From Ricordea florida (lineage: Eukaryota > Cnidaria > Anthozoa > Corallimorpharia > Ricordeidae): a stretch of DNA of 64,000 bases. This document shows positions 1 through 11,168 of this stretch, in pieces (the first letter of the stretch is position 1; the number at the start of each line of letters is the position of its first letter). The stretch lies in NCBI GenBank assembly GCA_949710005.1, contig OX453276.1, forward strand, positions 9,817,553 through 9,881,552, read 5' to 3'. The notes beneath the pieces are model-generated. The model did not search any database, was not told where the DNA came from, and saw only the letters and a list, made by a program, of their open reading frames with translations. The position numbers and the translations under genes were made by a program.

Positions 1-215
1 AAAAAGCGTATGAACCCTGTACATATCACATATATGGCACATTGATTCCACGTATATGTTCTACATATATGTTACCTTTATATGTCACATATATGTAACA
101 TACACACAGAAAAATTCCTATGACACAGATATGTGGCATATATAATACATGTATGTGACACATTTGGTACATATATGTGACATACATATGTGTATATATA
201 CGTTACATATATGTC
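1..215. repeat. AT-rich degenerate tandem repeat
   Basis: Diverged copies of an ACATATATGT-like palindromic unit, often followed by a CAC or CAT spacer. Nothing coding is seen. It probably continues leftwards beyond the window. Confidence 0.7.
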
Positions 216-1671
216 GACTCGGTAAGTGGGTTAGTACAGGAGGAAGTGCAGTGTTTGATTCAGCTCCCAATCCCTGCGGTGTGTAATTGCTGGGGCTTCT
301 TCCGAAGGAATGCCGAGATATAAATTTGGTTTCGTTCTCTATTTATTCGGCGTTAAGTCACAAATCCCACGACTTACAAACGCACGCACCGTATGCAGTA
401 GACCCACCTTAAATATGACAAGCTTTTTCGTAACGGGTCGGGTGGTTTTCCAGCCCCGTCCTGGTAGATTTTAATCGGATTTTGATTTTCATTTTCATTT
501 TTGGGATTTTGATTTTGATTTTGTTCTGTGTTATTCACTTGAAGTTGTTGAGTTTTCTTATGATCCGATTTTGATTTTATTTTTGGAATTTTTTTGATCC
601 GATTTTTGGGGTTTTTATCCGGTTTTGGGGGTTTAGTTTGATTTTTCTGGATTTGACTGGTTTTTGCTGGTTTTGAGCGGTTTTTAGGTGTAGATTTAAA
701 GAGGTGGCTAGAACCCGCAGGATTATACTACTGGAGCAGTCCAAAGTCGTGCAGCAAGATTTATTAAACATGATTATGATTATGATACCAGCAGTCCAAA
801 TTGAAGAAATTCTTGTTTACATGTTTAGAATCAAACAAGCAAGCTAAGTTGCAAACATGACTAGCGTTTCTAAGTAAGGAAACCCGAGTACACGCAGATA
901 TGCATCTAGTTCTCTAAAATATGAAGTTCAGTACTAGCAGATGCGACCCTTTGTATGGCAAGGAAAGAAGCTGGTTAACAGTTGCATTACTTGTAAACGG
1001 TTGCACAGGTTTGGATGTGAACAAGGGCACCCACGACTATTGTCGGTAAAAATCTGTTCGTAAGCAAGGTGAGCTAGAATTTTCAAATGTCGAACACACA
1101 GGCCCTAGGATTTTGGAACCGTGTTTCAGAATAGATTTTCAGCCTCTAAAACATCTGCTAAAAGTTTCACAAGGGAAAAGTAGTCCCTTACGTTTTCCGA
1201 AAGGCTATTTTTGCAAATTTTGGCACTTAACAAGGTCACCTAGCAATTTCGGATGAGCAAATGGTTCGTTGGGAAGTTTTTAGAAGCTGCCGTCCACCTA
1301 GCAATTTCTGAAATGAGGAAATTATTCCCTAAAATTTTCGTACACTTCAAGTTTAAGCTAAGATATCCGAACAGATCGAATTCTTCTAGGAGATAAAAAC
1401 ATCTCTTTAGAAAGTCTAAACATTACAAGAAGCCTAAAAATGCCTCTCAGAGGTTTTTGGCTCAATCTGCTCGCACCAAAGCTTAAAAGTTTGTGGTAAA
1501 TCGAAAGTTGCTTACAAAGCTAAAAATATATTTTGCAATGTAAGCATTTATATATTTGCAGTACGGATGCAAACGTAGTCAGACGATCCGTCCCTTGTAG
1601 TATGACAACCGAATCTTAAGCAGTTGCGGCATACCACTAAAACCACTAAGCCACACTCTTATCTGCATGAC
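216..1671. other. Gene-less stretch with a T-rich tract
   Basis: No supported gene is visible on either strand. About 470-690 is a low-complexity tract of GATTTT and GGTTTT words, and the open frame across it is compositional. The rest is unremarkable non-coding sequence. Confidence 0.5.
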
Positions 1672-1905
1672 TCAGGGTCTCTTACCTGTTAAAAGGAAAA
1701 AAAGGCTTGCAATTGGGTAGCTGACTGGAAGACCTGGAAGGTCATGAAATTCCACTTCAAGTTTGCCACCATTTAAAGTTTCCCAATCAGATGACGTCCC
1801 CACAAAGACCTTTCGACTTTTCTTGCTTCTCCCAAAGCGAGAGTGCGAGCTTGGTTCAGCCGGGGCCAACAAGTAAGGCTCATTTGACGCAGAACTGGTC
1901 GCCAT
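1672..1905 (-). CDS. Candidate host first exon, unknown protein
   Basis: An open frame begins with ATG at 1905 in a good animal initiation context (purine at -3, G at +4). It runs about 74 codons to a CAG/GTAAGA boundary near 1680 that looks like a splice donor. The peptide has a Ser/Ala-rich start, a basic patch (GRSKKSRK) and a hydrophobic end. I do not recognise a domain. Compositionally it resembles a genuine first exon more than transposon sequence, and no mobile-element signature touches it. If real, the rest of the gene lies to the left, beyond this window. A chance open frame remains possible. Confidence 0.3.
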   Translation of the reverse strand: MATSSASNEPYLLAPAEPSSHSRFGRSKKSRKVFVGTSSDWETLNGGKLEVEFHDLPGLPVSYPIASLFFLLTGKRP

Positions 1906-2540
1906 TTCACTTTGGAGACAATCGAAAGCGGAAGTAGCCGTTTCTACAGCCTGCGTCTGCAGTGAGATCCCCCGTGATAGCTATGACCGTGAACGTCATA
2001 GAACGATATAGCCAATAGCAAGAGAGGTTCTATGTCAGCGCATAGGCTGTGATGAAATATCATGGAATAGAACAGCACCTACCATTGGCCAATGATATTC
2101 ATGACGTAATAGGTCTGTCTTCTCAGAGAGGTCACAGCGGTCTGGAACGACGTCACATTACAAAACGACTAAGATGAAAGATTTTCTTAGAAAAAGTGGA
2201 AGTGGAATACAAAACGCTAGAGCAAAACAAACAGAATACCCGATCGTGACATTTGTTATGAAAATAACTTTCGTTATGTCGGTTCACTTAAAACAGTAAT
2301 ATAATTTACATCCTTCATTACTCCACGCATATCGCGTGATTACGATTATACTGTAGAGACTCCCTGTAATTTTGACAAGACAAGCCAACATTAAAAATCG
2401 GAGTTGACTATCATTCGCTTCTCTCTATATATTCTACTTTTAACATCAGACATGGAACGTCAACACAATTCATTACTTTTCGACACCTTCTCAACGAGGG
2501 CTCACTCCGCTTGCGTGGTTTTAACCGGAGATAACACATT
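1906..2540. other. Gene-less stretch upstream of the candidate exon
   Basis: No supported gene. The first 100 bases could hold the promoter of the minus-strand candidate exon, but no convincing TATA box or other element is seen. The remainder leads into the satellite array. Confidence 0.4.
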
Positions 2541-2976
2541 TAGAACCACAACGAACAGTGCCACAGTACAGCACTGTTCGTTCGCTTCCCAAAGATAAAA
2601 GAACGGTCACACTGCATGGTTTGATCCACAGATGAAAAAGATAGAACCACACTGTATAGTAAAACAAACAGTACCACAGTACAGTACTGTTCAGTAGCTT
2701 TACAAAGAATGGTCACACTCCATGGTTTGATCCACAGATGAAAACGTTAGAACCACACTGTATAGTAAAACAAACAGTGCCACAGTACAGTACTGTTCAG
2801 TTGTTTTCCAAAGAATGGTCACACTGCATGGTTTGATCCACAGATGAAAAAGTTAGAACCACACTGTATAGTAAAACAAACAGTGCCACAGTACAGTACT
2901 GTTCAGTAGCTTTCCAAAGAATGGTCACACTGCATGGTTTTATCCACAGATAAAAAAGTTAGAACTACACTGTAGA
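2541..2976. repeat. 106-bp satellite, about four copies
   Basis: The word GGTCACACTGCATGG recurs at 2605, 2711, 2817 and 2923, giving an exact 106-base period. Each unit also contains CACAGTACAGTACTGTTCAG, whose centre is an inverted repeat. The first and last copies are diverged. No coding frame persists through the units. Confidence 0.9.
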
Positions 2977-3358
2977 TTATATATGTATATAATATATGCT
3001 GATTCTGTGACAGCCGGACATAAATGAATTTTCCATCATTTTTTTCCCAGCTTTCACAGAATCGACAGGCACTTTGCATAATAAATTCCAACCAAACTCC
3101 GCCTAAACGTCATTAAAGTTTAAACCAGCTTTCATAGAACTATGCATAAAATGAAATGGCATCACTAAAACCAGTCATAGAACGATCCAGGAATCCCAGA
3201 ACTATGCATTAACGTCACTAAATTCTAACCATGTCCTAGAACGATCCAGGAATCACAGAACTCTGCATTAACGTCACTAAATGACAGGAAGAAAAAGCGG
3301 AAGAAGACAATGACAGAAGTGACTCGAATCAGAGAAGGCATAACAAAAGCAGACAAAA

Positions 3359-3891
3359 GTGTCCCAGCATTTCGAACAGGAAGAAGACAACAACACCAAA
3401 CAGAAGTTTCCCAGTAAAACAAAGCAGACCATTCCCAAACAGAATGAAGCAGTTCACAGCATCCCCAATCTACGGGGTAATGGAAAGCCGGAGAAGAAGT
3501 GGATACGGAAGACGATGTTGTCAAAACATCCCAAACAGAAGCGCGTCTTGTTCAAGATCATGATTAATACATGACTGACAACCATACTGAATTTATACGG
3601 ATGATAAACAAATCCTGGATCAATCTTTTTACCAACAAAATCGATCATGAACTTGAATGACACTACTGTTCCGACGGGAAAATGGAGACTAAACAATGAA
3701 CTGAAGAAGTCTTGCAATCGTATAATATAAATGGTTTATTCGATCTGAAAGTAAATAATAAAGAAATTCTTATTTGCCAGTAACTTATTAGAGAGGGTAT
3801 AAACGAAGCAGAAATTGAAGAGGAATTCCGCATTACAACTTCATTGCAACAAACTGTGTTCCGCGGTATCACATTTAAGCTCGAATTCTAA
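3359..3891 (+). pseudogene. Decayed coding-like tract, unidentified
   Basis: An open frame to about 3574 (Lys/Gln/Pro-rich, no clear start) is followed, in another frame from 3577, by about 105 codons interrupted by only three stops, two of them TGA. Such a pattern suggests an old coding sequence with a frameshift and nonsense mutations, but I recognise no family. It could also be chance in AT-rich DNA. Confidence 0.18.
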
Positions 3892-4189
3892 GCTTCTATT
3901 GACTAATAGACAAAGAGCATAAACGAATTGATTCCAAGATCAATCGACTTAATTCTGTGGCGAGATTTCTTTTAACTTAGGTATCCTTTATCTGGTTAGC
4001 TGTTCCATAATTGTAACTTAATGGCAATTCGTGTGTGTCCGTGTTGCCCGTAACACTATACTGACTAGGACTCAACTTACTAAGAGCAACAACAACGCTT
4101 TTCTGCGATTTTCTAGGTGTTAACATTTCTCGCTTCAACTACATATTTTGCATTCTCAAGATAGCTGTTTGTTGACTTCAACAACTACA

Positions 4190-4468
4190 ATGTTTATTTC
4201 AAGTTTAAAACAATTAGCTGTTCATAAATATTTTTACCCCAGGTTTAGTAATTCTAAATATGAGAGGACTGTTTTCCGTATTACAAATCCGTTTCATGAT
4301 CATATAACGGCCTATTTTGATGAAATTTTGAATTGTCTGGAAACATTTTTACATATGATCAAACCATATTATTCTTGCTCGATAAATTGTGTTTATGAAT
4401 CATTAAATATAGACCTATTTCAGTTGACAATGGGAGGCTTTGATGGGGAGAATTTCGAGAAAATTTAA
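4190..4468 (+). CDS. Small unidentified ORF, 92 codons
   Basis: Starts at ATG 4190 and ends in TAA at 4468. It has balanced amino-acid use with several Phe, Tyr and Cys residues and no low complexity, which is mildly coding-like. No domain, signal peptide or membrane helix is recognised and there is no neighbouring partner gene. It may be a fragment of a mobile-element protein. Confidence 0.2.
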   Translation: MFISSLKQLAVHKYFYPRFSNSKYERTVFRITNPFHDHITAYFDEILNCLETFLHMIKPYYSCSINCVYESLNIDLFQLTMGGFDGENFEKI

Positions 4469-4866
4469 AAATAAAATATAAATGCTACTATATCTCTAGT
4501 ATTGATATTGTCATCTACTTTGCACCCATATAAAATGGTTTCTACTTATTGTTTAGCATGATGATAGGCTGATTCTGAGATGAATCTTGATTTCTTCGCG
4601 CCATTACTAGCACATATGCATTTCATCATGTATTGACCGTTACTAGTTCTAATATATTCTTCACTACCTTTGATACATTCGGTTTCTTTTCGTTCCCTCA
4701 CACAATAGCTCAACATATATTCATTCTTTCATTGTATGTCTTTAAGCAAAATGATTTAGAAAAATTGAAACTACTTATGATAGTTTATGATGAGCCAGTC
4801 TCCAGATATAATGAATCAGCCCATCCCGGAAATAAACATACCTGTTTTAAGTCTAACACCGGCGAC

Positions 4867-5255
4867 AATCAATCAATCAATCAATACTTTATTTATACAC
4901 GTAACGCCTAGGAGCTGTATAAGCTCGTTCATAATACGTACGTGTGTGAAATTACGTTCACAAATGCCATACCACAACACCGGGAACTACGTCCCCTACT
5001 CTTTGCGAACAGCGTGTGGGTTCTTTAACGTCCCACGAAGTTATTACAACCAAGGGTTGTGAGACGGGACCTACGGTTTATCGTCCTTATCCGAGAAGAC
5101 TAGAAAATCTAACCATTCGCAGATGTCATTACAAAGGCAGCACATTCTCCTCAAATAATTTAAAGACCCTGAGTGATGGTCCGGCCGCGGTTCGAACCCA
5201 CGACCTCCCGCACGATAGTCCAGTGCTCAACAAACTGAGCTAACTGGACGGCGGT
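4867..5255 (-). repeat. tRNA-derived SINE
   Basis: Read on the minus strand, a tRNA-like head lies at about 5255-5180 with an A-box (TAGCTCAGTTTG, 5231-5242) and a B-box (GGGTTCGAACC, 5189-5199), the internal promoter of RNA polymerase III. A unique body follows and the copy ends in a tail of ATTG repeats (4867-4886). Head, body and simple-repeat tail make a SINE rather than a functional tRNA; the acceptor stem is mismatched and the copy looks inactive. Confidence 0.75.
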
Positions 5256-5319
5256 TCAAGTCAAGTCACTGTCGAAGTCAAAGTCACTGTCAAGTCACTT
5301 ACGACAAGTCGCTGAAAGA

Positions 5320-5810
5320 ATGGCAGCTGAAACTAGACGTAGACTGCGTGAATTCACGGATTGGTTATTATCGAGGCCCCATTAGGGGTTTTAGGGATAC
5401 GGGATATTTGCGAAAAAAATTATAGGGATACGGGATATTTCGGGGAAAAATTATATTGATACGGGATATTTAGAAAAGAGATAGAGTGATATAGAACGTC
5501 AAAGTTTTCTTTTTTGACAGGTTAATTGATCAATATAAAAGACACGAAAAGTAAATATTGGCAATGTTACCACTCCCAACACCCCCTCCCCCACCCCCAA
5601 CATATTTTTATCCAGAAGAACCCTCCAGTAACGTCATCAGTATTAACTTGAATTATAGGGATACAAACCACAGGAATTAATGGGATACGGGATATTCAGA
5701 CCCCCCCTAATGGGGCCTCATTATCTTACGTTCCACCTCCTATTCGTAAGACTGTCAACCAACGCATTGAAAAGCTAAAACAACGGGTCAATGAATTATT
5801 TAAGAAATAG
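5320..5810 (+). pseudogene. Fragment like the N-terminal linker of Polinton PolB
   Basis: An ATG at 5320 opens a short frame that resumes exactly after the MITE at 5373-5719 is ignored, ending at TAG 5808. The helical peptide (YVPPPIRKTVNQRIEKLK) has the same pattern as the conserved segment before the exonuclease domain in the window's other Polinton polymerases (YIPEKVKNKTEELAK). This suggests a fourth, tiny Polinton relic. The match is short and judged by eye. The foldback at 5804-5992 abuts its end. Confidence 0.4.
5373..5719. mobile_element. MITE, GAGGCCC family, 6-bp duplication
   Basis: Terminal inverted repeats GAGGCCCCATTAGGGG / CCCCTAATGGGGCCTC bound 347 bp. Both sides carry the duplication ATTATC (5367-5372 and 5720-5725). 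Internal GGGATACGGGATATT words repeat near both ends. It has no coding capacity. Removing it with one duplication restores the flanking frame, which confirms insertion. The element at 27237-27427 belongs to the same family. Confidence 0.8.
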
Positions 5811-5891
5811 AAAACATGTTCTTCGTTTTTCTATCGAGTTATAGAAACACGATTGAAAGTTTGGGAGAACGAGAAATACTATGGGAACACG

Positions 5892-5922
<31 letters not shown>

Positions 5923-5992
5923 GTGTTCTCCCAAACTTTCACGAGTGTTTCTATAACTCAATAGAAACACGAAGAACATGTTTTCTATTTCT
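5804..5992. repeat. Foldback (palindromic) element
   Basis: Two arms of about 70 bases are inverted copies: the left starts AGAAATAGAAAACATGTTC and the right ends GAACATGTTTTCTATTTCT. The centre includes CGAGCCGCAGGCGAGTG. A related short palindrome, GTGTTTCTAT...ATAGAAACAC, stands alone at 6102-6127. It has no coding capacity and is probably a non-autonomous DNA transposon. A target duplication is not evident. Confidence 0.75.
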
Positions 5993-6653
5993 TTTGGAAA
6001 ACACCGCGACGAAAAAAAGGAAAACAACTTTTTAGCTGTGATGACCGAAATGAAAATTCTCTTTGACACGTCATCATTACGTCACAGCTCGTGCTAGTTG
6101 TGTGTTTCTATCGAGTTATAGAAACACGAATTCTAACCAATCAGCGCGCGTATTTTCTTAGGACTGTTTTCTAAATAGGAATTATCAAAATTCGGTTAGA
6201 TATGCAGTCAGAGAACATCAAACGTCAATTCAAAGATATCTTCAAACGTATCGAATTGAGGATGATATTGGTTGAATGTGACGCAGGCTTAACTGAGATA
6301 TGAAGATGAAGCCGCTAATTAATGCTGAATTATGTGGAACACGTTTTAGCTTTAATACTGCAAGGACATAATTCTCAAAAGGGGAAAAAACGGAAGAAGC
6401 AAGTTGTGTACACAATTGTTTAATGACAAACCCTCTGCGCATGTGCTGCCTAAAGCAGTTCAACCAGCAGTGCTCTAAGATTAAATAAGAAGTTTAATAA
6501 GCCACTATGCGTTTTAAGAACAGGTTTGTTTGAAGCCACTGTAACTAAAGCAGTTTTCTTTTCTTTTTCTTTTTTTTTTTTGGGGGGGGGGGCTTTCTTA
6601 ATTAAATGCATGTTGCTGTATTTTAAATTCTTAATGTATTTGCAGATGCCCAC
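5993..6653. other. Gene-less stretch
   Basis: It holds the 26-base palindrome at 6102-6127 (same family as the adjacent foldback) and a T-run/G-run junction near 6560-6592. No gene is supported. Confidence 0.5.
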
Positions 6654-6686
6654 TGATTACTATACTACTACGACTACTACTACTGT

Positions 6687-6750
<64 letters not shown>

Positions 6751-6868
6751 ACTACTACTACTATTACTGCTGCTGCTGCTGCTGCTGCTGCTTCTGCTAC
6801 TACTACTACTACTACTACTGCTACTACTTCTAATTCTACTGCTACTGCTTTTGCTACTGCTGCTAATA
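6654..6868. repeat. CTG/CTA trinucleotide tract
   Basis: Long runs of GCT and ACT triplets (about 6700-6750 nearly pure GCT). The long open frames here (poly-Ala, poly-Ser or poly-Thr) are compositional and are not called as genes. Confidence 0.95.
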
Positions 6869-6904
6869 CTCCTACCACAAATGGTTACCACTACCACTGC
6901 TTTA

Positions 6905-7335
6905 AATACGAATGCTGATGCCAGTGCTAATACTGTTGCTTATTTCAGTTCTAATGCTGATACCAATGCTAATGTTTGTGTTGATGCTATTACCAGTGCT
7001 AATATCGGCACTAATTTTATGCAAATGTCAATGGCGATACTGATGCTAATGCTGATGCCAGTGATTATGGTGGTGCTGATGGTCGTTGTAAAGTTGATGC
7101 TAATACTATTAGTAATTCTGATGGCAATGCGGTTACTAATGCCAATGCTAATGCTGTACTAATGCTGTTACTAATGCTAATGCTGATACTAATGCCAATG
7201 CTAATGCTGTACTAATGCTGTTACTAATGTTAATGCTGATACTAATGTTAATGCTGATACTAATGCCAATGCTAATGCTTATGCTAATTGTGAGGCTGAT
7301 GCTTATGCTAATAGTGATGCTTATGCCAATAGTAA
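6905..7335. repeat. Degenerate AATGCT/GATGCT repeat tract
   Basis: Repeats of AATGCTGATGCTAATGCC-type words with accumulating substitutions. It ends where the Polinton polymerase relic begins, so it may have expanded at the truncation point of that relic. Confidence 0.85.
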
Positions 7336-7337
7336 GG

Positions 7338-7892
7338 CTGCTTTAGAGGGATGGGGAACTCTATGCCGGTCCAGTCGAATTTTTCTGAATTGGATCTCAT
7401 CTCTTTGTTTACTCTCTGGGATCTTTCTCCCTGGTATAAACAGCGGCTGTCAAGGCCCATTTGAAACACTCGTGATCATCCTCGTTCTTGGGATTTATGA
7501 TTGCTTTCTTGTGAGATAACTTCTCTGGTAGTGGTATATATGAGCTCTCTCTTAATGGCTCGAAAGGATCTATATGAATTTTAAAAGAGACGACGTGATC
7601 AAACACCCAGCCTGATACCTCATTCTGAAACTTTTGATTTTTTTCAAGCATCGCCTTAACCTGATCGTCGAACATTTTGTCGTCAGAATCAGTTATCGTC
7701 AGCACATCACTATGAAAATAACCTCTGTTTCTATTAATTTGGCCTGTAGCCGGATTTTCTTTGATGTATTCGCAAGTGAATATGAATTTAAGCTTGATCG
7801 GCTTCTTTATCTCATTGATTAAATCCACGACTCCTTTTTTCGCATACTCTAAAAAATTTTTGGGATCGTATCCAGGCTTGCCGTCGATTATA
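7338..7892 (-). pseudogene. Polinton DNA polymerase B relic, second segment
   Basis: The minus-strand frame 7892-7409 matches by eye the region before the exonuclease domain of the two intact PolB genes in this window. Shared blocks are SSYIPLP, INP followed by ECFKW, and a KLKFIF-type strand. After a stop at 7409 the similarity continues in another frame (FDWTGIEFP) to about 7338, where the simple-repeat tract begins. The catalytic polymerase part is absent, so this is a dead fragment. Upstream it joins the segment at 9751-10104 once the insertion at 7893-9750 is ignored. Confidence 0.7.
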
Positions 7893-9750
7893 GCGGGGCT
7901 CCCGCGCGCGAAGCGCGCGTGGAGCAGAGCCCCATACTCATGGAATACGGTCAACCTGTTTTCTTTTGGTTGTCACGTGACTGACCGAGCGTACGTACGT
8001 ACGTCCGTACGCGTCTACAGATTGTACGGGTAGGGTAGGGGAGACTATCAAAAGGAAGGGAGGGGTATCTCAGGCTTGTCTTGGCAAATCCACATCTCTT
8101 ATATTGGACATTCACAATATGGTCAATTGACAGCTGTCAAAACGGGATAGCCACTGACCAGCATCACATGACCATATTGTGGGCTCACGTGTCAACTCAT
8201 AGAGGTGACGTGATTTATTTGGAAGCTGTTCTGGTAGCCCGCATATTTTTGGCGGGAAATTGCGTTGACGACTGAAAAAGAAATTTTCAGTTCATTGTCT
8301 TTTTGAGACACAATATTACTACTCTACACTGTTAAAGTTTTACTAAAGGATAAACGAAACAGTTTCTATTGCTATGTCAACAAACAAGAGCAGAGAAACT
8401 ATAATTTGCAGAACACAGGGTTCAGGTGAAGAGCAACGGGAAAGAGAGCAAGAATTAACTGAAGAAGAATGAGCGAAGTAGATCGCCAAAGAAGGCGCGC
8501 TCGGGAAAGAGAAAGGAGACGAAATTATAGCGAAGAACGCCGACAAGCAGAAAGAGTCCGGGCTCGAGAAAATAGACAAAATGTTAACGCAGAACGCCGA
8601 GAAGCGGAAAGATTCCGTGCTGTGGAAAACAGACAAAATTGTAGCGAAGAACGGCCGAGAAGCGGAAAGACTCCGTGCTGTGGAAAACAGACAAAATTGT
8701 AGCGAAGAAAGCCGAGAAGCGGAAAGACTCCGTGCTATGGACCACAAATTTGCATAAGTTTTGTCTGCAAAATAATATTTGCTCACTGATGCGTGACTCA
8801 GCACTCGCACTTTCCCTTAAACTTGACACTTGACTTGGAAAACCGACTTCTAAACAAACCTTCTTCAGAAAAATGATCTTCTGAATGCACTACTTTTGAA
8901 TGAGAAGCAAACTGATGAAAGATTTCAAATTTTTATGTCCTTTAATCATATAAACATCTCCCCTGTCGACGGCTAAGAAATACTCCCGCGGGAATTTTCT
9001 CTTGGCGGCAAATTGCAGAATGTAGCGCTTTCACTGGCAGCTTTTCGCGTTGTCGACGTTGTCATTTAGTGTGTCGATTGAGAACTTTGGTTTCAATGCC
9101 GTTGTTTTCGTAAAAAAATGTTCTTCTAAATTGTAAAATGTCTCAAATATATGTTAGTCATTCACGTGTTGCGTTGGACCAGGTCTACTTATAGTTCACT
9201 GCACTTTTACGGTTATTTATTTCTTTTGTTTAAGTAACTACAGCTGATTGTAGTGAATAAATGAAGGCAGTAATTTTTTAAATCGTGAAAAATATTTTCC
9301 GGGCTGGTAGATGTTGGTTACAGCTTGCCCGAAGGGCAATCTGTAAAATTAATTTTCTTTGCACCCAACATGGAGTAAACATCTTTACCGAGGTGTTCGT
9401 TTTAACACGAAAATGACAAGAGTTGTGTCCTGCATTTCCCAGTAGCGTGTACAAATCTTTTAAATACATTAACGCAAATAGAATGGTTAATTTCATCAGG
9501 AATAAAATACAGTACATTGATAATTTGTGTTTTTTGTAGAATATACTCCATGACTTTGTAGGTAGAAAGACCGAACTTATGGCAGACGAAAGTTTAGACA
9601 AAAATCATAGCAAGTTAACCGACCTCGACACTAAACTATAGTTAAAAACGTTTGTAAATTCCTTCGCAATATTTTAAAATGCTTTTACAGTTTAAAGTGA
9701 AATGAAAGTACTAACGGGAGCCCCGCTTTTAGGCTTGGCTAAATCTATAT
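7893..9750. mobile_element. Insertion inside the PolB relic, hairpin end
   Basis: About 1.86 kb interrupts homologous PolB sequence. The left end is a GC-rich hairpin (GGGGCTCCCGCGCGCG...GAGCAGAGCCCC, 7895-7932). Near the right end, GGGAGCCCCGC (9715-9725) is the inverse of the left GCGGGGCTCCC. A subterminal inverted GC motif plus one terminal hairpin recalls Helitron/Helentron-type elements, but no Rep or helicase domain is seen. An Arg/Glu-rich plus-strand frame (8469-8702) lies inside; its imperfect internal repeats look low-complexity. The right boundary is blurred by AT-rich sequence. Confidence 0.4.
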
Positions 9751-10104
9751 ATTATATGTGTTGAGATACCCCTTGAATGCTTCATCATGAAGTTTGGGTT
9801 TAAATTGAGATTCCTTTATGAAAAGCTTATTTATCCTCTCTTTCAACCTCTCAACTCTGCCGTTTACTTCCTTCTTGATTTTCTTCGGCACAAAGGATGC
9901 AATCCAATTCACGCAACTATTTCTATATCTGGATGCTTGAGTTGGCTGGAGAATGGGAACTCCTATATCCGGATTCGGTTGATCGAGTATTTGCGTTGAA
10001 ACCGGAGTTGGTTTGAGAATAGGTGCATTGATCTCTGGATTTCGAACATCTACAGGATTTATTGGACCTCTAAAATTTGGAGCTTATCTTCGTTTTGAGC
10101 TCAT
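9751..10104 (-). pseudogene. Polinton DNA polymerase B relic, N-terminal segment
   Basis: Starts at ATG 10104, 22 bases downstream of a TTTAAAGAT motif like those before E1 and E2 genes. A stop occurs at codon 7. After it come Pro/Ile-rich repeats of the form PEINxPIL and the helical block FVPKKIKKEVNGRVERL, equivalent to YIPEKVKNKTEELAK in the intact E1 polymerase. It continues into the segment at 7338-7892 after the insertion. Unlike the E1 and E2 polymerases it does not start with a SAP-like domain. Confidence 0.6.
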
Positions 10105-10125
10105 GATTTATTAGAATTTTTTTTC

Positions 10126-10134
10126 ATCTTTAAA
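10126..10134 (-). promoter_or_regulatory. TTTAAAGAT motif of the PolB relic
   Basis: Reads TTTAAAGAT on the minus strand, 22 bases before the relic ATG at 10104. It matches in sequence and spacing the putative late promoter of the intact elements. Confidence 0.45.
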
Positions 10135-10146
10135 CCCTATGTGGCC

Positions 10147-10668
10147 TCAATTTTTTTTCTCACGGGGCTGTAAATCAGACTTTATTTTATAAAATTCTGC
10201 CCTCATATTTTCACAAGCTTCACAACGATCTTTCCTGAATCTACACGTGCAATAATCACAAAAGTATTTTAAAACACCGTGCTTGCAATAAGCTCCACGG
10301 CCATATATCCGAAAATGTCTTTCACGCCTCTTCATATCCTTTTCTATAGCTTCTACCAAACGATTTTTGTTCATACTCCATATGTTTTTTATTCCTCTTT
10401 CTTTAGCCTTAGACAATAAATCTTTGCGAGAATATCCTTTCAGAGATTTTTTGACAGACTTTGATTCTAGCATCGGAGTATTTTTGATTATAAGAATCTC
10501 CAGATCCAGGATCATAGCAGACTCATGAATCGAAATCTTAATGAGTATCGGGATCGGTTGAAGAATGGGAGCATCGATTTCCTGATTCCGTCTATCAAGA
10601 ATCTGAATAGGGATCGTGATGGGTTGGAGAATGGGTACGTTGATCTCCGGATTTCGAACATCCTAGTT
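10147..10668 (-). pseudogene. Polinton-relic Cys/His protein with SAP-like domain
   Basis: An open minus-strand frame from about 10668 to TAA at 10147. The first third is Pro/Ile-rich and repeats PEINVPILQP-like words also found in the adjacent PolB relic. Next comes a SAP/Rho-N-like helical motif (YSRKDLLSKAKERGI) and then one Cys/His unit, CKHGVLKYFCDYC, the same C-x-H-x6-C-x2-C pattern as the E1 and E2 terminal proteins. No clear start codon is present at the upstream end, so the gene may be a fusion product of rearrangement. Nucleic-acid binding is inferred from the domains. Confidence 0.5.
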
Positions 10669-10767
10669 CTATTCATGAATTCCATGATATGACCGTTTAC
10701 AAATTAAGGTTTAGTTAGTGCTCATTTTTTCATAGCCAGATTCAAGTTATGAAGCCTTTTTTTATCC

Positions 10768-11066
10768 TTATTGGTCCTTCTCCTCCTCACAAAATCTGCA
10801 GCAATGTTTACGTCTGTTGTGTTCACAGAAAGCCGCACCGCTACCACATTCTCGGCATTGATATTTTAATCGATCGTGTTTACAGAATATTTTTCCATCC
10901 CCACATTCTCTGCATTTGCGTCTAAATCTATCGTGCTTGCAAAAAGCTTTGGGATGACATATTCTGCATTGATATCTAGGACGATCATGCTCGCATTTGT
11001 AAGGACTTTTCATATCCACCTCTCCGATTTCTATGGCTTTGATTAAACTCTTTTTGTCCATCACCC
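10768..11066 (-). pseudogene. Cys/His-repeat gene, main part, split by the LINE
   Basis: Four units of the pattern C-x-H-x6-C-x2-C (such as CKHDRFRRKCREC) encode a probable zinc-binding protein ending at 10768. The true 5' end is not here. It lies at 21899-21850 beyond the LINE, and the frame joins exactly through the 14-base target duplication. The LINE therefore inserted into an open copy of this gene. It is a paralogue of the terminal repeat proteins of E1 and E2 and part of the same Polinton relic. Confidence 0.65.
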
Positions 11067-11168
11067 ATCTGTATTTTATAGAGACTGGGTCGGGCATGGC
11101 GCGGCTGTAGACGCGTTGCTGTGAGCTCCAGCTAAATAATATTTTTATGGAAGGTCTTTAAGTGTTTA

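Larger units (their letters stand above)
2977..4866. other. Mostly non-coding, two weak coding-like pieces
   Basis: Apart from the decayed coding-like tract at 3359-3891 and the small open frame at 4190-4468 (listed separately), nothing recognisable is seen. Around 3120-3290 the phrase AACTATGCATTAACGTCACTAAA recurs in diverged form, suggesting a small local duplication. Confidence 0.4.

Noticed and set aside
2541-2976. CRISPR-like array
   Set aside because: Units are continuous 106-base tandem copies without distinct spacers, in an animal genome.
5180-5255. tRNA gene
   Set aside because: A-box and B-box are present but the acceptor stem is poor and it is followed by a SINE body and ATTG tail.
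6526-6918. Long open frames in both strands coding poly-Ala, poly-Ser and poly-Thr
   Set aside because: They arise from the trinucleotide tract, which leaves all frames open; no non-repetitive coding sequence is attached.
8469-8702. Arg/Glu-rich frame as a Helitron N-terminus
   Set aside because: Only a low-complexity repeated peptide is visible; no Rep HUH or helicase motif, so no function is assigned.
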